From: Ziziphus jujuba
Taxonomy: Eukaryota > Streptophyta > Magnoliopsida > Rosales > Rhamnaceae
Direction: 5' to 3'
Length of the DNA: 64,000 nt
Assembly: GCF_031755915.1 (NCBI RefSeq)
Contig: NC_083387.1
Span: 26,725,001 to 26,789,000, forward strand
Shown here: positions 21,328 to 33,737 of the stretch, piece after piece
Layout: the number at the start of each line of letters is the position of its first letter
How positions within the stretch are numbered: position 1 is the first letter of the stretch
Notes under the pieces: model-generated
What the model was told of the DNA's origin: nothing
Database searches by the model: none
The model's input: the letters and a program-made list of their open reading frames with translations, nothing else
Position numbers and translations under genes: made by a program

Positions 21328-22989
21328 GTTTTCGCTACACCACACAAAAAAGAGGATTGTTTTTCTTTTTTTTTTTTTCCTGTTTTTTCTTTGTTTTTGT
21401 TTTCGGACTCAGACCTTGCGAAGTAAAGCCTATCACACCAATTTCTACAAAATCTGCAAGGAATATAGACAAGGGTAAATCTGGAAATTGACAAACCCCG
21501 TACTCCACTTCACGGATGTCGTTTTCCCTATTTTAAAAAAATGAAATATAATTTGACGTTACCTTTTGAATTTTGTGCACTTCCTTTCCTTGAGTCTTCC
21601 TCCCATCTCGGTCCCATCACTCCGTGACTTCTCGATTTCTTTCTCTTTTTCTTTTTCTTTTTTTTTTTTTTTTTTTATTATCTAAAACACGTTTTTAGAA
21701 CGGCCAACGCGTTTTTTGAACCGCGGGCCTTTCTGCAGTTTTTTTATTTTTATTTTTTTTCCTTCTCTGTAGCTTCCTATCTCCTTGGAGTTCGTACAAG
21801 TAACGTTAATTAATTATTTATTTAATTTTGGGTCGTACAAGTAAGGTTTATTTATTTATTTTTTGGGTGAAATCGCACAAGTAACTAGCTATGAGAAAAT
21901 ATTTTATTTATTTATACTTCTCGAGGTTTAATGGAAACACAAAAACGTCTTTGAAATTTTCAATAAAGTCATTTACGCTCCTAACCTTTATTCTCTTTTG
22001 TATATATATATAAAATTTTACAGTGGAACGCATATAAATCATAATATTAATTATTATTTTTTTATAGTATTAATAATAATTTTTTAAAAAATTATTGTTA
22101 ATACTATAAAAAAATATTATTAATATTGTAATTTGTATAAATATCGTTATAGTGTATATATATATATTATATACATAGTTTAAAATTTTCATAATTCTTT
22201 TGATATTTTTTAAATATTTATTTTTTCAATGAATGCATAGGAGATACAAATTCTAAAATGAAATAGACATAATATTTATAATTTTTGTCAAAATTTTTAA
22301 TATTTTTTAAAAATTTTCCCTCCATATATGTACATACCAATTTTTTTTTTTTTTTTTTACATTTTTGTTAAAATGTTCACAGTATTTTGACAAAATTTAT
22401 GTGAAAATTTTTAAAATATCTATTAAATTTAATATTTGTTATCCAAGTTACAAAAACTAGGACCATTGCTTGTTATGGTTTGGTTACATTTTTTGGTTTA
22501 TAAAACATGATTTTTCATTAAATATATATATGTTTTTCTTTTTGATCTTTTTGTTGCAAATTAATCCTTATATTTTTGTATTTTTGTTGTAATGCCCTGC
22601 CCTGACATTTTCAATTTCACTAGAAACTTCCTTTTGAATTTTCAGTATTTGCGATTTCACATTTATTTGAATTTAAAGTTGGAATGAATTAAATAGATGG
22701 GTGGAACGTAGAAATAATAAAAGTAGTATAGTATATATTTCAACTTAATAAAAAGAGTTACCCAAAAAAAAATTAATAAAAAATAATTATTAGATGCTAA
22801 AAGTTTTAATTCCAAAGACTTCATAAATTAAATCTTATCAATTATATAATCGAATAATTTTATTTTAGTATGACAATGAGATGGAAATTTTTTTTTTATT
22901 ATGCCTTTTCCATTTAAAATTTTTAATCTAATTTTATACTTAATTCTTCATAAAATGAAGAAATAGTTAAAAAAAAAAAAATACTACAA
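21328..22989. other. 5' flank of third NLR and intergenic DNA
   Basis: A T-rich block (21361-21400) lies 30-70 bases above the start codon and is probably leader or core promoter. Further out is AT-rich DNA with a T run at 21654-21676 and a small palindromic element at 22012-22154. No coding potential is seen. Confidence 0.5.
22012..22154. mobile_element. Small palindromic MITE-like element in (TA)n
   Basis: It lies between TA runs at 22001-22011 and 22155-22168. The termini read TTTTACAGTGGAACGCATAT and, inverted, ACTATAACGATATTTATAC. The interior is a long AT palindrome (TAATAATTTTTTAAAAAATT). Structure and terminal TTTTAC match the elements at 41104 and 44302. Confidence 0.55.
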
Positions 22990-23845
22990 GTGTCTCATAT
23001 CTATCCACTCTTACTTTGGCAATATCACATTGGTTCATGCATGGTCATTCCAGTATAGCCCAATATATTGATCATCTTATCTTTTTTTACTTTGTATATT
23101 TCAGAACTTACATATCTTACAATGCAGTTTAATTATCTCTTGTTTCAAATATAAGTATTTTTAAAATTTAAATTTTATTCAATCAAAGTTAATCTATATA
23201 TATATTATGGATTTTAGCTTTATAAAGTGAACAATTTTGATCTATTAGAAAATAGTTCTCATCTTATATTAATAACTTATTAATGTGTGTGACAAATGCT
23301 AAAGACAATCTGATTAAATTTTTAATTTTAAATTATTAATTAATATGACAATCTTAATATTTAATGCATAAACTTGTTCCCAATTTTATATTGAAAAGTT
23401 GTTTCTAAAATTATTCATGAAGTGAATGTAATAATTATAATTGAGAATATAAAATTTGTAAGTAATCGTCTGTAAATATTTTCAATGTAAATGATATTAA
23501 AAGTGAAAATTTGGAGTTCTCAAATAATATTTGTTTGAGTATAGAAATAGTCATATTGGTAAGTTTGGCAGAATGACAAAGCCCAGTAAATATGAAAATA
23601 CATTTTTAAAACCAAGTTGAAACCTTGACTTGCCCAAAATCTTTTCTCTCGTACTATAATGTTGAAAAAAGGACCACAAAAAAAAAAAGAAAAAGAAAAA
23701 AAAAAGAGCTCAAACAAAAACATTGTGTTATTAACTAGTCACTGTCTTTTTGAACCATAGAAGTCTTATTTATGGATTCATTTTATTGAAAAATGTGCAG
23801 CAGCACCAAATTTTTAGGTTCTTTATATATATATATATATATATA

Positions 23846-24583
23846 GACCGGCTACAATAAGAACCGATCTTATACAGTATATTAGGACCAAAAACATGTT
23901 GAATTTGAAAGCTTTGGAATTGGCTCATCTGTCACGAACAGACCAGATTAAAGCCTTCCCACGTGTGGATTTTTGCCCAAAGCTTCCCTTCCCATTTGCT
24001 GGTTTCTCTTCCCTTCTCCTCTTCTCTTACCCACACTTCCCTTCCTTTTCAGCCGTTAGATGGTTAAAAAAAAAAAGGAAAAAAAATTGAAACTCCTTAA
24101 TTTTCTTCTTCTTCTGCAACTAATTAATCCATAAGAATCTTTCCATCTCCTTTCCTCTTCACTTTCAACCTGAAACCTTAAAACCAAATTTATTTCCAAA
24201 CACAAGCCATAAAATAAAATCTGTATCCAAATAGAAGTTCTAGTCCAAAAAATCCTGATTTCTTCTTCTTCTTTTTATTTTTATTTTATTTTTTATAAAC
24301 TAATATGAGTATCTATATATATTTTGCTTTATTTAGATGGGTAAGAGAATAGAATGCGAGAGGTAAAGAGAGAGAGAGAAAGAGAGAGAGAGAGAGTATC
24401 TAGGCAAATTTGAACTTATGGGTATGTGGAAAGATAAAGAAAAGTCACGGAAAGAAAAAGAGGAGGAGACAAATGCCCATGTGAGGAGGCTTTAATCTGT
24501 CCCGTTCGTGACAGATGAGCAAATCCAAAAGTTTCAAATTTCAACATATTTTTTGTCCTGATATATTACATACAGTCGGTCTC
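23846..24583. mobile_element. Non-autonomous TIR element, family 1, copy a
   Basis: About 740 bp with inverted termini of roughly 130 bp: GACCGGCTACAATAAGAACC inward to GCTCATCTGTCACGAAC and CCCACGTGTGGATTTTTGCC on the left, and the complements (CCCGTTCGTGACAGATGAGC, ACAGTCGGTCTC) on the right. (TA)n lies immediately left (23825-23845) and TATATTTATATA right. The interior is noncoding, with a (GA)n tract at 24366-24396. The paralogous site at about 45150-45175 lacks the element. The inverted copy is at 60405-61203. Confidence 0.8.
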
Positions 24584-25150
24584 ATATATTTATATAAATA
24601 TTTTCTCTATCAGTCTATTTAATAGATTTATAATTTTATCACCAGTTGAGAATTAGTTAATTTGTTAATTTATATATAAGGTGGCAATAATATTTCCAAA
24701 AGATTAAAATTCTATATGTGTATATAAAAATGATTTTTATTACTATTGATAATCATCATTAATTATACCCATGTACCCGTATAGTTTAATTGATTATTCA
24801 TTTACTTGTATGATTTTCCTCTCCCATACTAAATTAAAAATTTTTAAAAGTACATAAAAAAAATTAAATGCAACCCATGGATAATCAATGTTCGTATCAG
24901 CAACAAATAACAAAGCTATATACATATTATCAAAAAAAAAAAAAAAGTTATATATATATGTATTTTTTTTTTTTTTGATGACTTGGCAATATGCATTAAT
25001 TCTTAATTAATTCTCTCCAATATGGGTCCTGTTTTTGGGTCTCCAATTGATTGGAGTTGGAGTTTGGTTATTGGAGCCAACTTCTTGTTAAAATATCAAT
25101 CTGGCCTTTTTTTGTTATTGACACTCCAATGCAAAGAGATTCGCGGTTGT

Positions 25151-25466
25151 TAAGATGGGTCAACAATTAGTGAGTTAATATATACTATACACAGAGGAGT
25201 GTTATTACTGACGAAAGCTAGCTTTGAAACTTCTATAAACTCGTGTTTTGATAACCAAACGCCTACAAAAACAACTGGTTGGATTAGAGAAGGTGACCAA
25301 ACTGCTGCGAAAATCCAATCACCTTTCTATATCTTTTCCCAGCCAGACATGAAGACCATGTATATGCATTTGCATAATCCATATAAGAGCCCAATATAGC
25401 CTTGAAGTTTCTCATCTTAAAAACCGAAAACTCAAATTTTATAAAATCTTCAATTTTCATTGAGCA
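25151..25466 (+). promoter_or_regulatory. Promoter and 5' UTR of type A gene
   Basis: Contains GTTAAGATGGGTCAACAATT (25151-25170), GATAACCAAAC (25251-25261), AGAGAAGGTGACCAAACTGC (25286-25305) and a TATA box TATAAG at 25382-25387, 85 bases above the ATG. The first three elements recur in the type B promoters, which points to shared regulation. AACCAAAC resembles a MYB-type site, by known consensus only. Confidence 0.7.
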
Positions 25467-25805
25467 ATGGCCTTCAGAAATTCCTTGTTCCTAGCCTTAT
25501 GCTTTGTTGGTTTTGCCTTCTTGAGCAACATCAATGTTGGATTAGCAGGTCGTCAACTTTTGCAAACAACAACTACTCCTCCAAATTTGCCAAAGTTGCC
25601 ACCATTGCCTACCTTACCAAACTTGCCAACTATGCCCACAATGCCAACCACTCTGCCTCCTCTTCCCAGCATACCAACCATCCCTGCCGTCCCGAAGCTG
25701 AGCTTACCTCCTCTTCCGGCGAAAATTCCCTCCATCCCCACAATCCCAACTGCTATCCCATCCATCCCTTTCTTTTCTCCACCACCTGCTAAAACCAGCC
25801 CTTGA
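25467..25805 (+). CDS. Small secreted Leu/Ile-Pro-rich protein, type A
   Basis: 112 aa from ATG at 25467 (context CAATGG). The signal peptide MAFRNSLFLALCFVGFAF... ends around VGLA (about residue 28), then GRQLLQTTTT and a body of three-residue repeats (xLP, xIP, PxP: LPKLPPLPTLPNLP, IPSIPTIPTAIPSIP), ending FFSPPPAKTSP. The layout recalls small plant cell-wall/apoplast proline-rich proteins such as the PELPK group; the exact family cannot be named from sequence alone. The N-terminal RQLLQ and C-terminal SPPP(A/S)KTSP are the most conserved parts against the five type B proteins. It is the only surviving type A gene; sister blocks at 45.9 kb and in the 40 and 50 kb regions have lost it. Prolines may be hydroxylated; SPPP can be a glycosylation context. 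Function unknown. Confidence 0.85.
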   Translation: MAFRNSLFLALCFVGFAFLSNINVGLAGRQLLQTTTTPPNLPKLPPLPTLPNLPTMPTMPTTLPPLPSIPTIPAVPKLSLPPLPAKIPSIPTIPTAIPSIPFFSPPPAKTSP

Positions 25806-26541
25806 ATATGTTCACTCTGCAGCAGTAGTTTTTCTTTACTCTGAGATTGCTGTTATAGCTCTTATACACATTTGCAATATTTTTTTTATTTTTATTTTTG
25901 TTTTTTTGTGAGGAGATTTTTGTGTGCTATTTATTCTATGGAGTCTATGGTAGTGTATTTGATTTATTGCGATCCAGTTTAATTTTACAGCATATTACTT
26001 CTATCTGTATTTGGAAGTTTATATAGTTAAATTTCTCATATTTGTGAGTCATTAGAGGCTTATGTTTATTATTATTTTCTTTTTCATTATTATTTTTTTT
26101 TCTTTTGGAAATTTTGCGACATTTGTGCAATAAACTATTCAAAATTGCAATTTGACCCCACTTTCCGATCCACGTACCAATCGTGTGAGAATTCAATAAT
26201 AAAAGAGCGAAAATAATAGTGCGACAAAAAGTGCAAGTTCAGCGTAGAAAAAAAGCATACATAGTCCGCATAAAAAATAAAAATAAAAATAATGTTCACA
26301 CTGTTAAGCTGTAAGGAAAACATCTCTAATTTTCTTTATTGATAAAGCAGTTTGCCTCATTGGCTCGGAGCTCCTTTTCCACCACTTGGTCACGAAGAAG
26401 TACGTTAATGGGTTTTGATCCACCTAGAAACACGGTTTTAGGCTCAATTTTTAACTTTTTTCGCCCATTAGATCTTTGGACCCAATTGAAGCAATTTCTA
26501 ACATTTGTAAAAACAAAAGGTTGGCCAGGTTCTGTTCCATC

Positions 26542-26577
<36 letters not shown>

Positions 26578-26581
<4 letters not shown>

Positions 26582-26727
26582 AACATTTTATGATATAGAA
26601 CATAGCAAAATTAATATTTTTTTAAAAAAAAATTAATTTTTTCTGTGTGTATGTACACAACATACATAATAAAGTTATTTTTTTTAAAAAAAATATCAGT
26701 TAAATATGATCTGCGTCATAAAATTAT
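26578..26727. mobile_element. MITE-like insert in (TA)n, absent from paralogue
   Basis: About 150 bp lying between TA runs (26546-26573 and 26728-26743). Ends are imperfect inverted repeats: GGAACATTTTATGATATAG on the left, GATCTGCGTCATAAAATTAT on the right. The duplicated block at 46402-46431 has an uninterrupted TA run at this point, giving an empty site. Confidence 0.75.
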
Positions 26728-27299
26728 TATATATATATATATATTATTTTTTATTTCTTTACTTCTATATTATATAATATTTTAGAAAATTATTTTTGGA
26801 GGTTAGGATGAATTGCATTGCAAAGAAATAGATGAGCTTTATTGTCTATAATTGTTCAACAAAACTTGGCCAACCCCTTTTTTTTTTTAAATTATTCTCT
26901 TTACTTTTTTTTTTTTCATGACAGTTTTAGATACAAAATGTATTATTGAGTTCTAGATAAATAAATCTAAATACGCAAAAAAGGGAGAAAAATCTTCCCA
27001 AAAATACTAATATAAAAAAAAGAAAATCTTGCTCCACAACCTTTAGAAAAAAACAAAAACAATTACAAAAAAAATAAAATAAAATAAGAAAATCATCCAA
27101 TAGAAAAAAGGAAGAGAATTTTGGTGATACATTTAATTGAATGAATTGAAGAAGCAGGAGATAAGTTTCAATAGGAAAATCATGAGTGGTAGCTAGAGAA
27201 AAAGAGGGTTATCCATAATTTCAGTAACTAGAACATTTTAAAGTATTTTAGAAACTGCTACAATAACTCAAGGAACAAAAGCTTATCTATTTTCATCAA

Positions 27300-27360
27300 A
27301 ATAACATAGAAACCATTTTTAACCATGTATCTCCATCTATAAAAACCCAAGATATTATTA
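27300..27360 (+). promoter_or_regulatory. Ghost promoter, TATA box without gene
   Basis: TCTATAAAAACCCAAGATAT (from 27336) matches the TATA region of type B genes (48883-48902) nearly base for base, with TATAAAAA at 27338-27345, but no gene follows. It is repeated at 46985-47062. Confidence 0.55.
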
Positions 27361-28974
27361 TTATTTTTTATATATAAAATCCATATATATATATATATAT
27401 AGATATGCTGGAAAAGATATTACACTATATATTTTGTCATATTAATTGTTATCACATTTTAATTAGTACGTGGATAGATTTCTTTAAATTGTCTTTGAAT
27501 GCCATCAAATTACATCATTTTGTTGTGCTATTTTTGAATTATAATAAAGAGAGATGGGGATGCAATTAATGACCCAACCGTCTTTAATTGGATTAAACAA
27601 TTTTAAATTTAATTTAATCAGCTTTAAATTATGCCCAAGTTAACCGTATTTGACTTATGATAGAGTACAATTGATAAAATCCAATGCAACAAACAAACGG
27701 ATCCTTAAATTTTCTAAAGGGTATTACAACTTTTTAATAGCTCTACCTTACTTTTAACATCTTATATTCTCACATTTTTTTCTTTTTTGGGTTGACACTT
27801 CGTATTTTAAGTGGTTAGACCAACACTTCAAAATAATAACAAGGTAGTACAAATATATCATATTGTCAAATTAATTTATATAAATCAATGTAATTAACTA
27901 CAAACTAAATTTTAACATCGAAGATCTCACCAAATAAATTTGCAGCATTTTGTCTTTCACGACAAATTAAGTATATTAGTTTTGAAATATGGTGATAATG
28001 TTAAAATTGAATTCATGCATATTCTTCTATACTTTTTTCATTTTGTAGATAATAACGTTGTTTAACATATCGTAAACAATTAGATAAAAATATTTGATCG
28101 GTAAAGCCATTCTTTTTAGGTGATTTTAAGTTATGTGAAATGCCACATCCCCAATTTCTTGAATAAAATGTTTTTATTTTTGCTTTTTGGATCGTCAAAC
28201 CATATATTATTCCAATCAAATATCTAGATATCGATCTTGATCCTCAAAACCTTTTAGCAAATATCTAATTTTTATGGACATTCACTAATTCATTAATTAT
28301 TGAAAATACTCAAGTTCATTTATTACCATAATTAGCTAATATCTATAGTCACAAACAATTTAACCCATAATGACATTGACATGCATCCAAGAATTATAAG
28401 AGCCAATGACATACATAGATATATCAGTTTTAGAATGTTAAATGAAATTGATTTATTTGGTATGGTTTAGCTCCAAAAATATCTTATTTTTTTATATTAT
28501 AAATTATTGTTGTAAGAATAAAAGAATATATATAAATTTTACGATAAAAGGTTAAACAAGATTAAACTGGGGAACATAGTTTCTCCATTACATATATGAA
28601 TACCAATAATAAAAAGATCGAGGATCTCTGAAATTTTTTCCTTTAATCGGGACTCTCGATTTCTAATCAATTTTAATTGGTTGATCATAACAGGATGAAA
28701 TTGATGGAAAGATGCATTAAATTAAAAACACGTGTTGGTTTTCTATTATCCATGTTATGGCTCTGAGTCAACAAACGATTTTTATTATTATCAAAAAGAA
28801 ACTAACTTACAAAAAAAAAAAAGGGGTCATTAGAAGGCCTTCAACTGCAATTGTGCCAAATTAGGAAGCAGTACATTGTTTTAAACACCAATAAACAAAT
28901 AGAACATTGTTTCTCCATAACTAAAATGTAGATTTTAGTTAATTTTATTTCCTATAATTTATAATAGTTACTTT

Positions 28975-29393
28975 TTGACTTTAAAGTAGTTTTTTTCACT
29001 TGTTGACCTTTCCAATTTGGAATGAGCTTGGTGGGTTAAGATGGGTCCAACAATTTTGTAAACTAAGGCGTTAATGTAGATTTGAAACTCTATATTACAA
29101 GCTCATGTTAGATAACCAAATACTCTAGAAATTATATAAGAAGGTACGCAATTTGAGAAGGTGAACAAACTACATCAGAAAAACTCAAAGGCTAGAGAAC
29201 ATTCTATCCGTTTCTTCCCAACCAAACATGAAAATAATGTATCCTAATTGGGCACTACTCCGTGACTCTCCATATCTATAAAAACCCAAGTTATATAGCC
29301 TCGAAATCCATCATAACAAGATCAAAACTAAACCTTTCATTTTTAATATTAAGTCAGTTTGTAAGAAATTTCCTCTTGAATTTTCATCTAGCC
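28975..29393 (+). promoter_or_regulatory. Promoter and 5' UTR of type B gene 1
   Basis: Two W-box cores, TTGACT (28975-28980) and TTGACC (29003-29008), then GGTTAAGATGGGTCCAACAA, GATAACCAAA, TTTGAGAAGGTGAACAAACT and TATAAAAA at 29278-29285, 116 bases above the ATG. W-boxes are known WRKY binding sites; that they act here is inference. Confidence 0.7.
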
Positions 29394-29756
29394 ATGGCTT
29401 TGAGCAATTCCTTCATCTTGGCCTTATGCTTTGCTGGTTTTGCATTTTTGAGCAATATCAATGTTGGCCTAGCAGGTCGTCAACTTTTGCAAACAACTCC
29501 TCCAAATTTGCCCAAATTGCCTCCATTGCCTACCATGCCAAACTTACCTCCTTTGCCCACACTGCCAACAACACAGCCATCTCTGCCTAAACCAGGCACT
29601 CTGCCTCCACTTCCAACCATCCCAAGCATCCCCAGTCTCCTCAAGCCGAGCTTCCCGCCCCTGCCAGCGACTTCGCTTCCCAACATTCCCTCCATCCCTA
29701 CAATTCCATCCAATATCCCTTTCTTCTCCCCACCACCATCAAAAACCAGCCCTTGA
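29394..29756 (+). CDS. Small secreted Leu/Ile-Pro-rich protein, type B copy 1
   Basis: 120 aa from ATG at 29394 (GCCATGGC, good plant context). The frame is open further up to 29262 but that part contains the TATA box and is not coding. The signal peptide MALSNSFILALCFAGFAF... is cleaved probably after VGLA; the mature chain starts GRQLLQTTPPNLPKLPPLP, continues with LPTTQPSLPKPGTLPPLP, and ends NIPFFSPPPSKTSP. It differs from copies 2 and 4 mainly in the centre (PSIPSLLKPSFPPLP instead of PNIPNLPKLxFPPLP). It is likely exported to the apoplast or cell wall; function unknown. The next gene downstream is separated by the copia insertion. Confidence 0.87.
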   Translation: MALSNSFILALCFAGFAFLSNINVGLAGRQLLQTTPPNLPKLPPLPTMPNLPPLPTLPTTQPSLPKPGTLPPLPTIPSIPSLLKPSFPPLPATSLPNIPSIPTIPSNIPFFSPPPSKTSP

Positions 29757-29960
29757 AGATACATATTCACCCTGTACTGTTCTGTTTTCTGGAGTAGTAC
29801 GTGCTCTATGTATGCATATATACGATACATTATTATTGCTTTGTAGTGAGGACATCCTCGGTGTGTCTGTGATCTTCTAGCACTCTATGGAGTTTGTAGC
29901 AGTATATTTGATTTTTTTGTCATGCAGTTACATTTATCAATAATAAATTTATCTGATATC

Positions 29961-29999
<39 letters not shown>

Positions 30000-30454
30000 T
30001 TCTTTCTTTATTTTGTCTCAACATTTTTTCTTTATATTAATCGTATTGCATGCCCTCATCGGATATAACTATCAACAAGGGTATTGGAAAAATAAAAAAT
30101 AAAAAAAAAGGAAAAGAAAAAACAACAACAACAACAACAACAACAACAAACAAAACATAATAAAACGAGATAAATAGAGAGTAAATGTTTAATATTTTTG
30201 AAGTCTCGAAATCTAATTTGATGGCTTCCTAGGTGACACTAATTTCTACTTACTTTCAAAGGGGATCTTTAATAACCAAAATTATTATATCAGACATGAA
30301 AGACACTTTTTGTGGATATAAATGATGGTCATAAAAAAATGAACAACAAGTATTTTCCACGTATCCACATCTTGCAGTGTTATATGATATATTAACTTCC
30401 ATGTTTAAATTAATCTCATCCACTTTCTTCTAACAAATGGATTTGGCAAAGAAC
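29757..30454. other. 3' flank of type B copy 1
   Basis: The 3' UTR has the conserved CTGTTCTGTTnTCTGGAGTAG and GATCTTCTAGnACTCTA blocks, with AATAAA at 29941-29946. Then follow (TA)n at 29966-29995 and (CAA)n at 30121-30148. No gene. Confidence 0.7.
30450..30454. repeat. Target-site duplication AGAAC, left
   Basis: AGAAC directly precedes the left LTR and is repeated at 37083-37087 after the right LTR. Confidence 0.9.
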
Positions 30455-30961
30455 TGTTAGAATTTTAAGGATCTAAATATACATAATAAATTCTATAAGT
30501 TATAAATTACTAACCTTCAAACGCAGCCATTGATAAATTAAAATTTTAATCTTGCAAAATAGAAAAGAATGTAAAGTAGTGTATATGGACACACTACTCT
30601 CAAACCACTCTTAGATCTTCGAAAAACCTAATCTCAAAATACCGTATATGGCATATGTTTGTTTGCTTGTCCTAAACCTTTTATAGTATTTGCAAGTCAG
30701 ACTTACCTATTAATTTTTAACACACACAAAATAATAATAATTTAATAATATAATAATAATAGAAAAAATATGGGTAAGTCATTGGGCTTATAAAGAGAGT
30801 TGGTCCTCCAGTCCAATGGGTCAATTGGAGTCTTACAGAGAGTGTGTGACCAATGGTCCAACTACAAAAATAAAATAAACTAGTCTCATTAATAATATAA
30901 ATAGGCCCTGTAAGTGAGTACTTGATTATGCTAAGTTCACAAATTATTTATTTATTTAACA
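30455..30961 (-). repeat. 3' LTR of copia element
   Basis: 507 bp; TG...CA ends. A purine-rich tract (AAGTGAGAGAAT on the minus strand, 30962-30973) touches its inner end and is the likely polypurine tract. Confidence 0.88.
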
Positions 30962-31515
30962 TTCTCTCACTTAGACTGCATAATCATCATCATATATATA
31001 ATTCAAACTCACTTATTCCGAATCTCCCGAACCATAATACCATTTCATCTAAATATATAGCATACCAACATGGTACAACAATATACTAGACTAGGTAGTA
31101 GAAATTCTCTCAGTAAATCTCCCAAAACATGATACCATTTCAACTGAACACTTTGCATGTCGTAAACTCAGTCTAGATAGTAGAGATTTACTTAATCACG
31201 TGCAATCCTCCAATATACAAATACCATTTTATTCAAGCACATTGTGTATCGACAGGATAGAACAATATACCCAGACTAGGTAGCAGGGATTCATCATGGT
31301 ACTTGTAGATCAACATACACATATACATAGACTAATAGTCTCAACGAGCCTATAAATATAGGAGCAATAATATGTGTAATAAATCATCTCATAAATAAAT
31401 AATGATCCACATACATCAATGTATCAAAATACTCAAAAAAATAAATAATACTTAACATGGATATTACTGCAGAAAATATAACAAACTCCCATTGACCCAC
31501 AGCAGTCTCAACTGT

Positions 31516-32286
31516 CTAACAATCCCATATATGGAACATATGTTCCTCAAATATGTCTACTAGTAAGGCTTTGGTCAGTGGATTTGCCACCATGCTGTAA
31601 GTAGGTGTGCGAACAACAGTAATGAGGCCTTTTTCAACTTTTTCCTTAACCACAAAATATTTTACATCAATGTACCTCGCACTAGAGATACCTTTTAAAT
31701 TATTGGAGAAAGACACTGCTGTAGTATTGTCATAATACATCATAATAGGCCTTTCAATGGAATCAACCACTCCCAAATCATGAATAAAATTTCGAAGCCA
31801 AACTGCATGACAAGTAGCCTCATAATACACCACATACTCTGCCTTCATAGTTGAGGATGCTGTCACAGAGTGCTTGGCACTCCACCAAGACACAGCACCT
31901 CCTGCCATGATAAATATATATCCAGTGGTAGATTTCCTATCATCCACACAGCCTTTATAATCTGCATCACTATAACTAACTACATCAAGCGAGTTAGTAC
32001 GTCGATATGTTAACATATGATCTTTAATACCCTGAAGATACCTAAAGACCTTCTTAACTACTTGGTAATGAATAGAACCAGGATTACTCATAAATCTACC
32101 AAGCACACCCATAGCAAAAGCTATATCAGGCCATGTACGAACTTGAGCATATATTAAACTACCCACTGCTGAAGAATAGCAAACATTTTTCATTTCCATC
32201 CTCTCTTTATCATTCTTGGGACATTGATCCTTAGAAAATCTTTCACCCTTTGTGACTGGTAAACTTCTAGGAAAACAATTATGCAT
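31516..32286 (-). pseudogene. Copia pol: RNase H domain
   Basis: A 256-codon open piece with VGSLIYAQVRTWPDIAFAMG, FRYLQG, YSDADYKGC, KSTTGYIF, VSWWSAKHSVTASSTMKAEY and HDLGV, all typical of the copia RNase H region. The catalytic Asp in YSDAD and the Glu in KAEY are present. It ends shortly before the 3' LTR. It is the best-preserved part of the element. Confidence 0.9.
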
Positions 32287-32322
32287 ATTAAATCTCTTAA
32301 GGATTCTATCAATATAGGCTTT

Positions 32323-33045
32323 CTAAGACAATTGCAACATATAATTAGTCATATCTCGAACAATCTTGATGTTCAAAACAAAAGAAGTCTCACCAAGGTC
32401 TTTCATGTCAAAATGATTGCAAAATATTTGTTTTGTCTCAGCCACTTGGTCAATGTCATTAGTAGCTAAAAGTATATCATCAACATACAACACCAGAAAT
32501 ATAAAACTGCTCCCACTGACCTTCATATATATGCACCTATCAACAACATTCTCCTTAAAGCCATTTTTTATGACAACCTCATCAAACTTGAGATATCATT
32601 GCCTCGAAGCCTGCTTAAGACCATAAATAGACTTCTTAAGCTTACAAACCAAATTTTCATTCTCTGTTTGCTAGAAGCTAACTGGTTGAACCATATATAC
32701 ATCCTCATACAAATCACCATTCAGAAAAGCAGTTTTGATATCCATCTTATGCAACTCCAGGTCATAATGTGCCACAATCGTCATAATAATTCTAAAAGAA
32801 TCCTTTATGCATACTAGCGAGAATGTCTCTGTATAATCAATACCTTCCTTCTGGCTAAACCCTTTGGCTATAAGTCTAGCCTTATACCTCTCCACTTGAC
32901 CATTAGAGTCTCTTTTAGTTTTAAAGACCCATTTGCATCCTATAGGCTTGCTACCCTCTGGTAACTCAACCAAATCCCAAACACCATTTGATGCCATATA
33001 TTTCATTTCATCTTCCATTGCATCCAACCAAAAATTTGAATGCAA
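32323..33045 (-). pseudogene. Copia pol: reverse transcriptase, broken
   Basis: Two open pieces. 33045-32671 has the N-terminal part (WVFKTKRDSNG, ARLIAKGFSQKEGIDYTETF, MDIKTAFLNGDL), and 32526-32323 has the active site LYVDDILLA. Between them and after them are stops or frame changes, so no functional enzyme can be made. Confidence 0.88.
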
Positions 33046-33737
33046 ACTCTTATGGCTTCTTCATAAGTGACTGGATATGAATCATTACTTATGTCAAAAT
33101 CATACTTTTGCAAGCAAACCTCATAGTCATCAAGAATAGCTGACCTCCTAGTCCTTTGTGATCTTCTCAAAGGCACATCAGTATTTGCAATAACTGGAAT
33201 ATCCTGCCCTTCATTAATTGGTTCATCCTAACCAACTACTGGTTCATCAACTACTAGATTAATAATATCTCTATTAGGAACAACAATACTGGGATTGAAT
33301 ACATTTTCTTCTCTAAATTAAGACTCCCTTAGACCATTATTATCATCAAACTCAAAATCATCTTCAAAATGAACAGCCTTGTCTGATTCTATAATTCTGG
33401 TGGTGTGAGATGGACAAAATAATCTTAAACCCCAAAATCCAATATAATAACCAATAAAATATCCACTAATAGTTTTAGGATCCAACTTCTTAATTTGGGG
33501 ATTATAAATCCTTACTTCAGCCTTACAATCCCATACTCAAAAATGGTGCAAATTAGGCTTTCTTCCTAACCACAACTCAAAAGGTGTCTTAGGAATATAT
33601 TTACTTGGTACTTGATTCAAAATATAATCCGCTGTCCTTAAAGCCTCTCCCCACAAATAATCTGGTAAACTAGTATTTGCCAATATAGATCGCACCATAT
33701 CCAACAAAGTGCGATTTCTCCTCTCAGCTATACTATT
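33046..33737 (-). pseudogene. Copia pol: integrase C-terminus and linker, several stops
   Basis: Minus-strand translation in pieces gives integrase core end and linker motifs ([43 protein letters not shown]) interrupted by stops at several points, then an acidic Ser-rich linker. Clearly decayed. Confidence 0.75.

Larger units (their letters stand above)
25806..28974. other. Intergenic part of first alpha block
   Basis: Holds the 3' UTR of the type A gene, then AT-rich noncoding DNA repeated at 45969-48580. Notable contents are the MITE-like insert at 26578-26727, a ghost promoter at 27300-27360 and (TA)n at 27382-27402. The open frames here are short and not conserved in the other copy. Confidence 0.6.

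Noticed and set aside
25460..25792. Second plus-strand frame over the type A gene (110 codons)
   Set aside because: Overlaps the secreted-protein frame in another phase, lacks a signal peptide and is not kept in the type B genes.
29262..29393. N-terminal extension of type B copy 1
   Set aside because: It contains the TATA box and 5' UTR conserved in the other copies; the ATG at 29394 matches all sisters.
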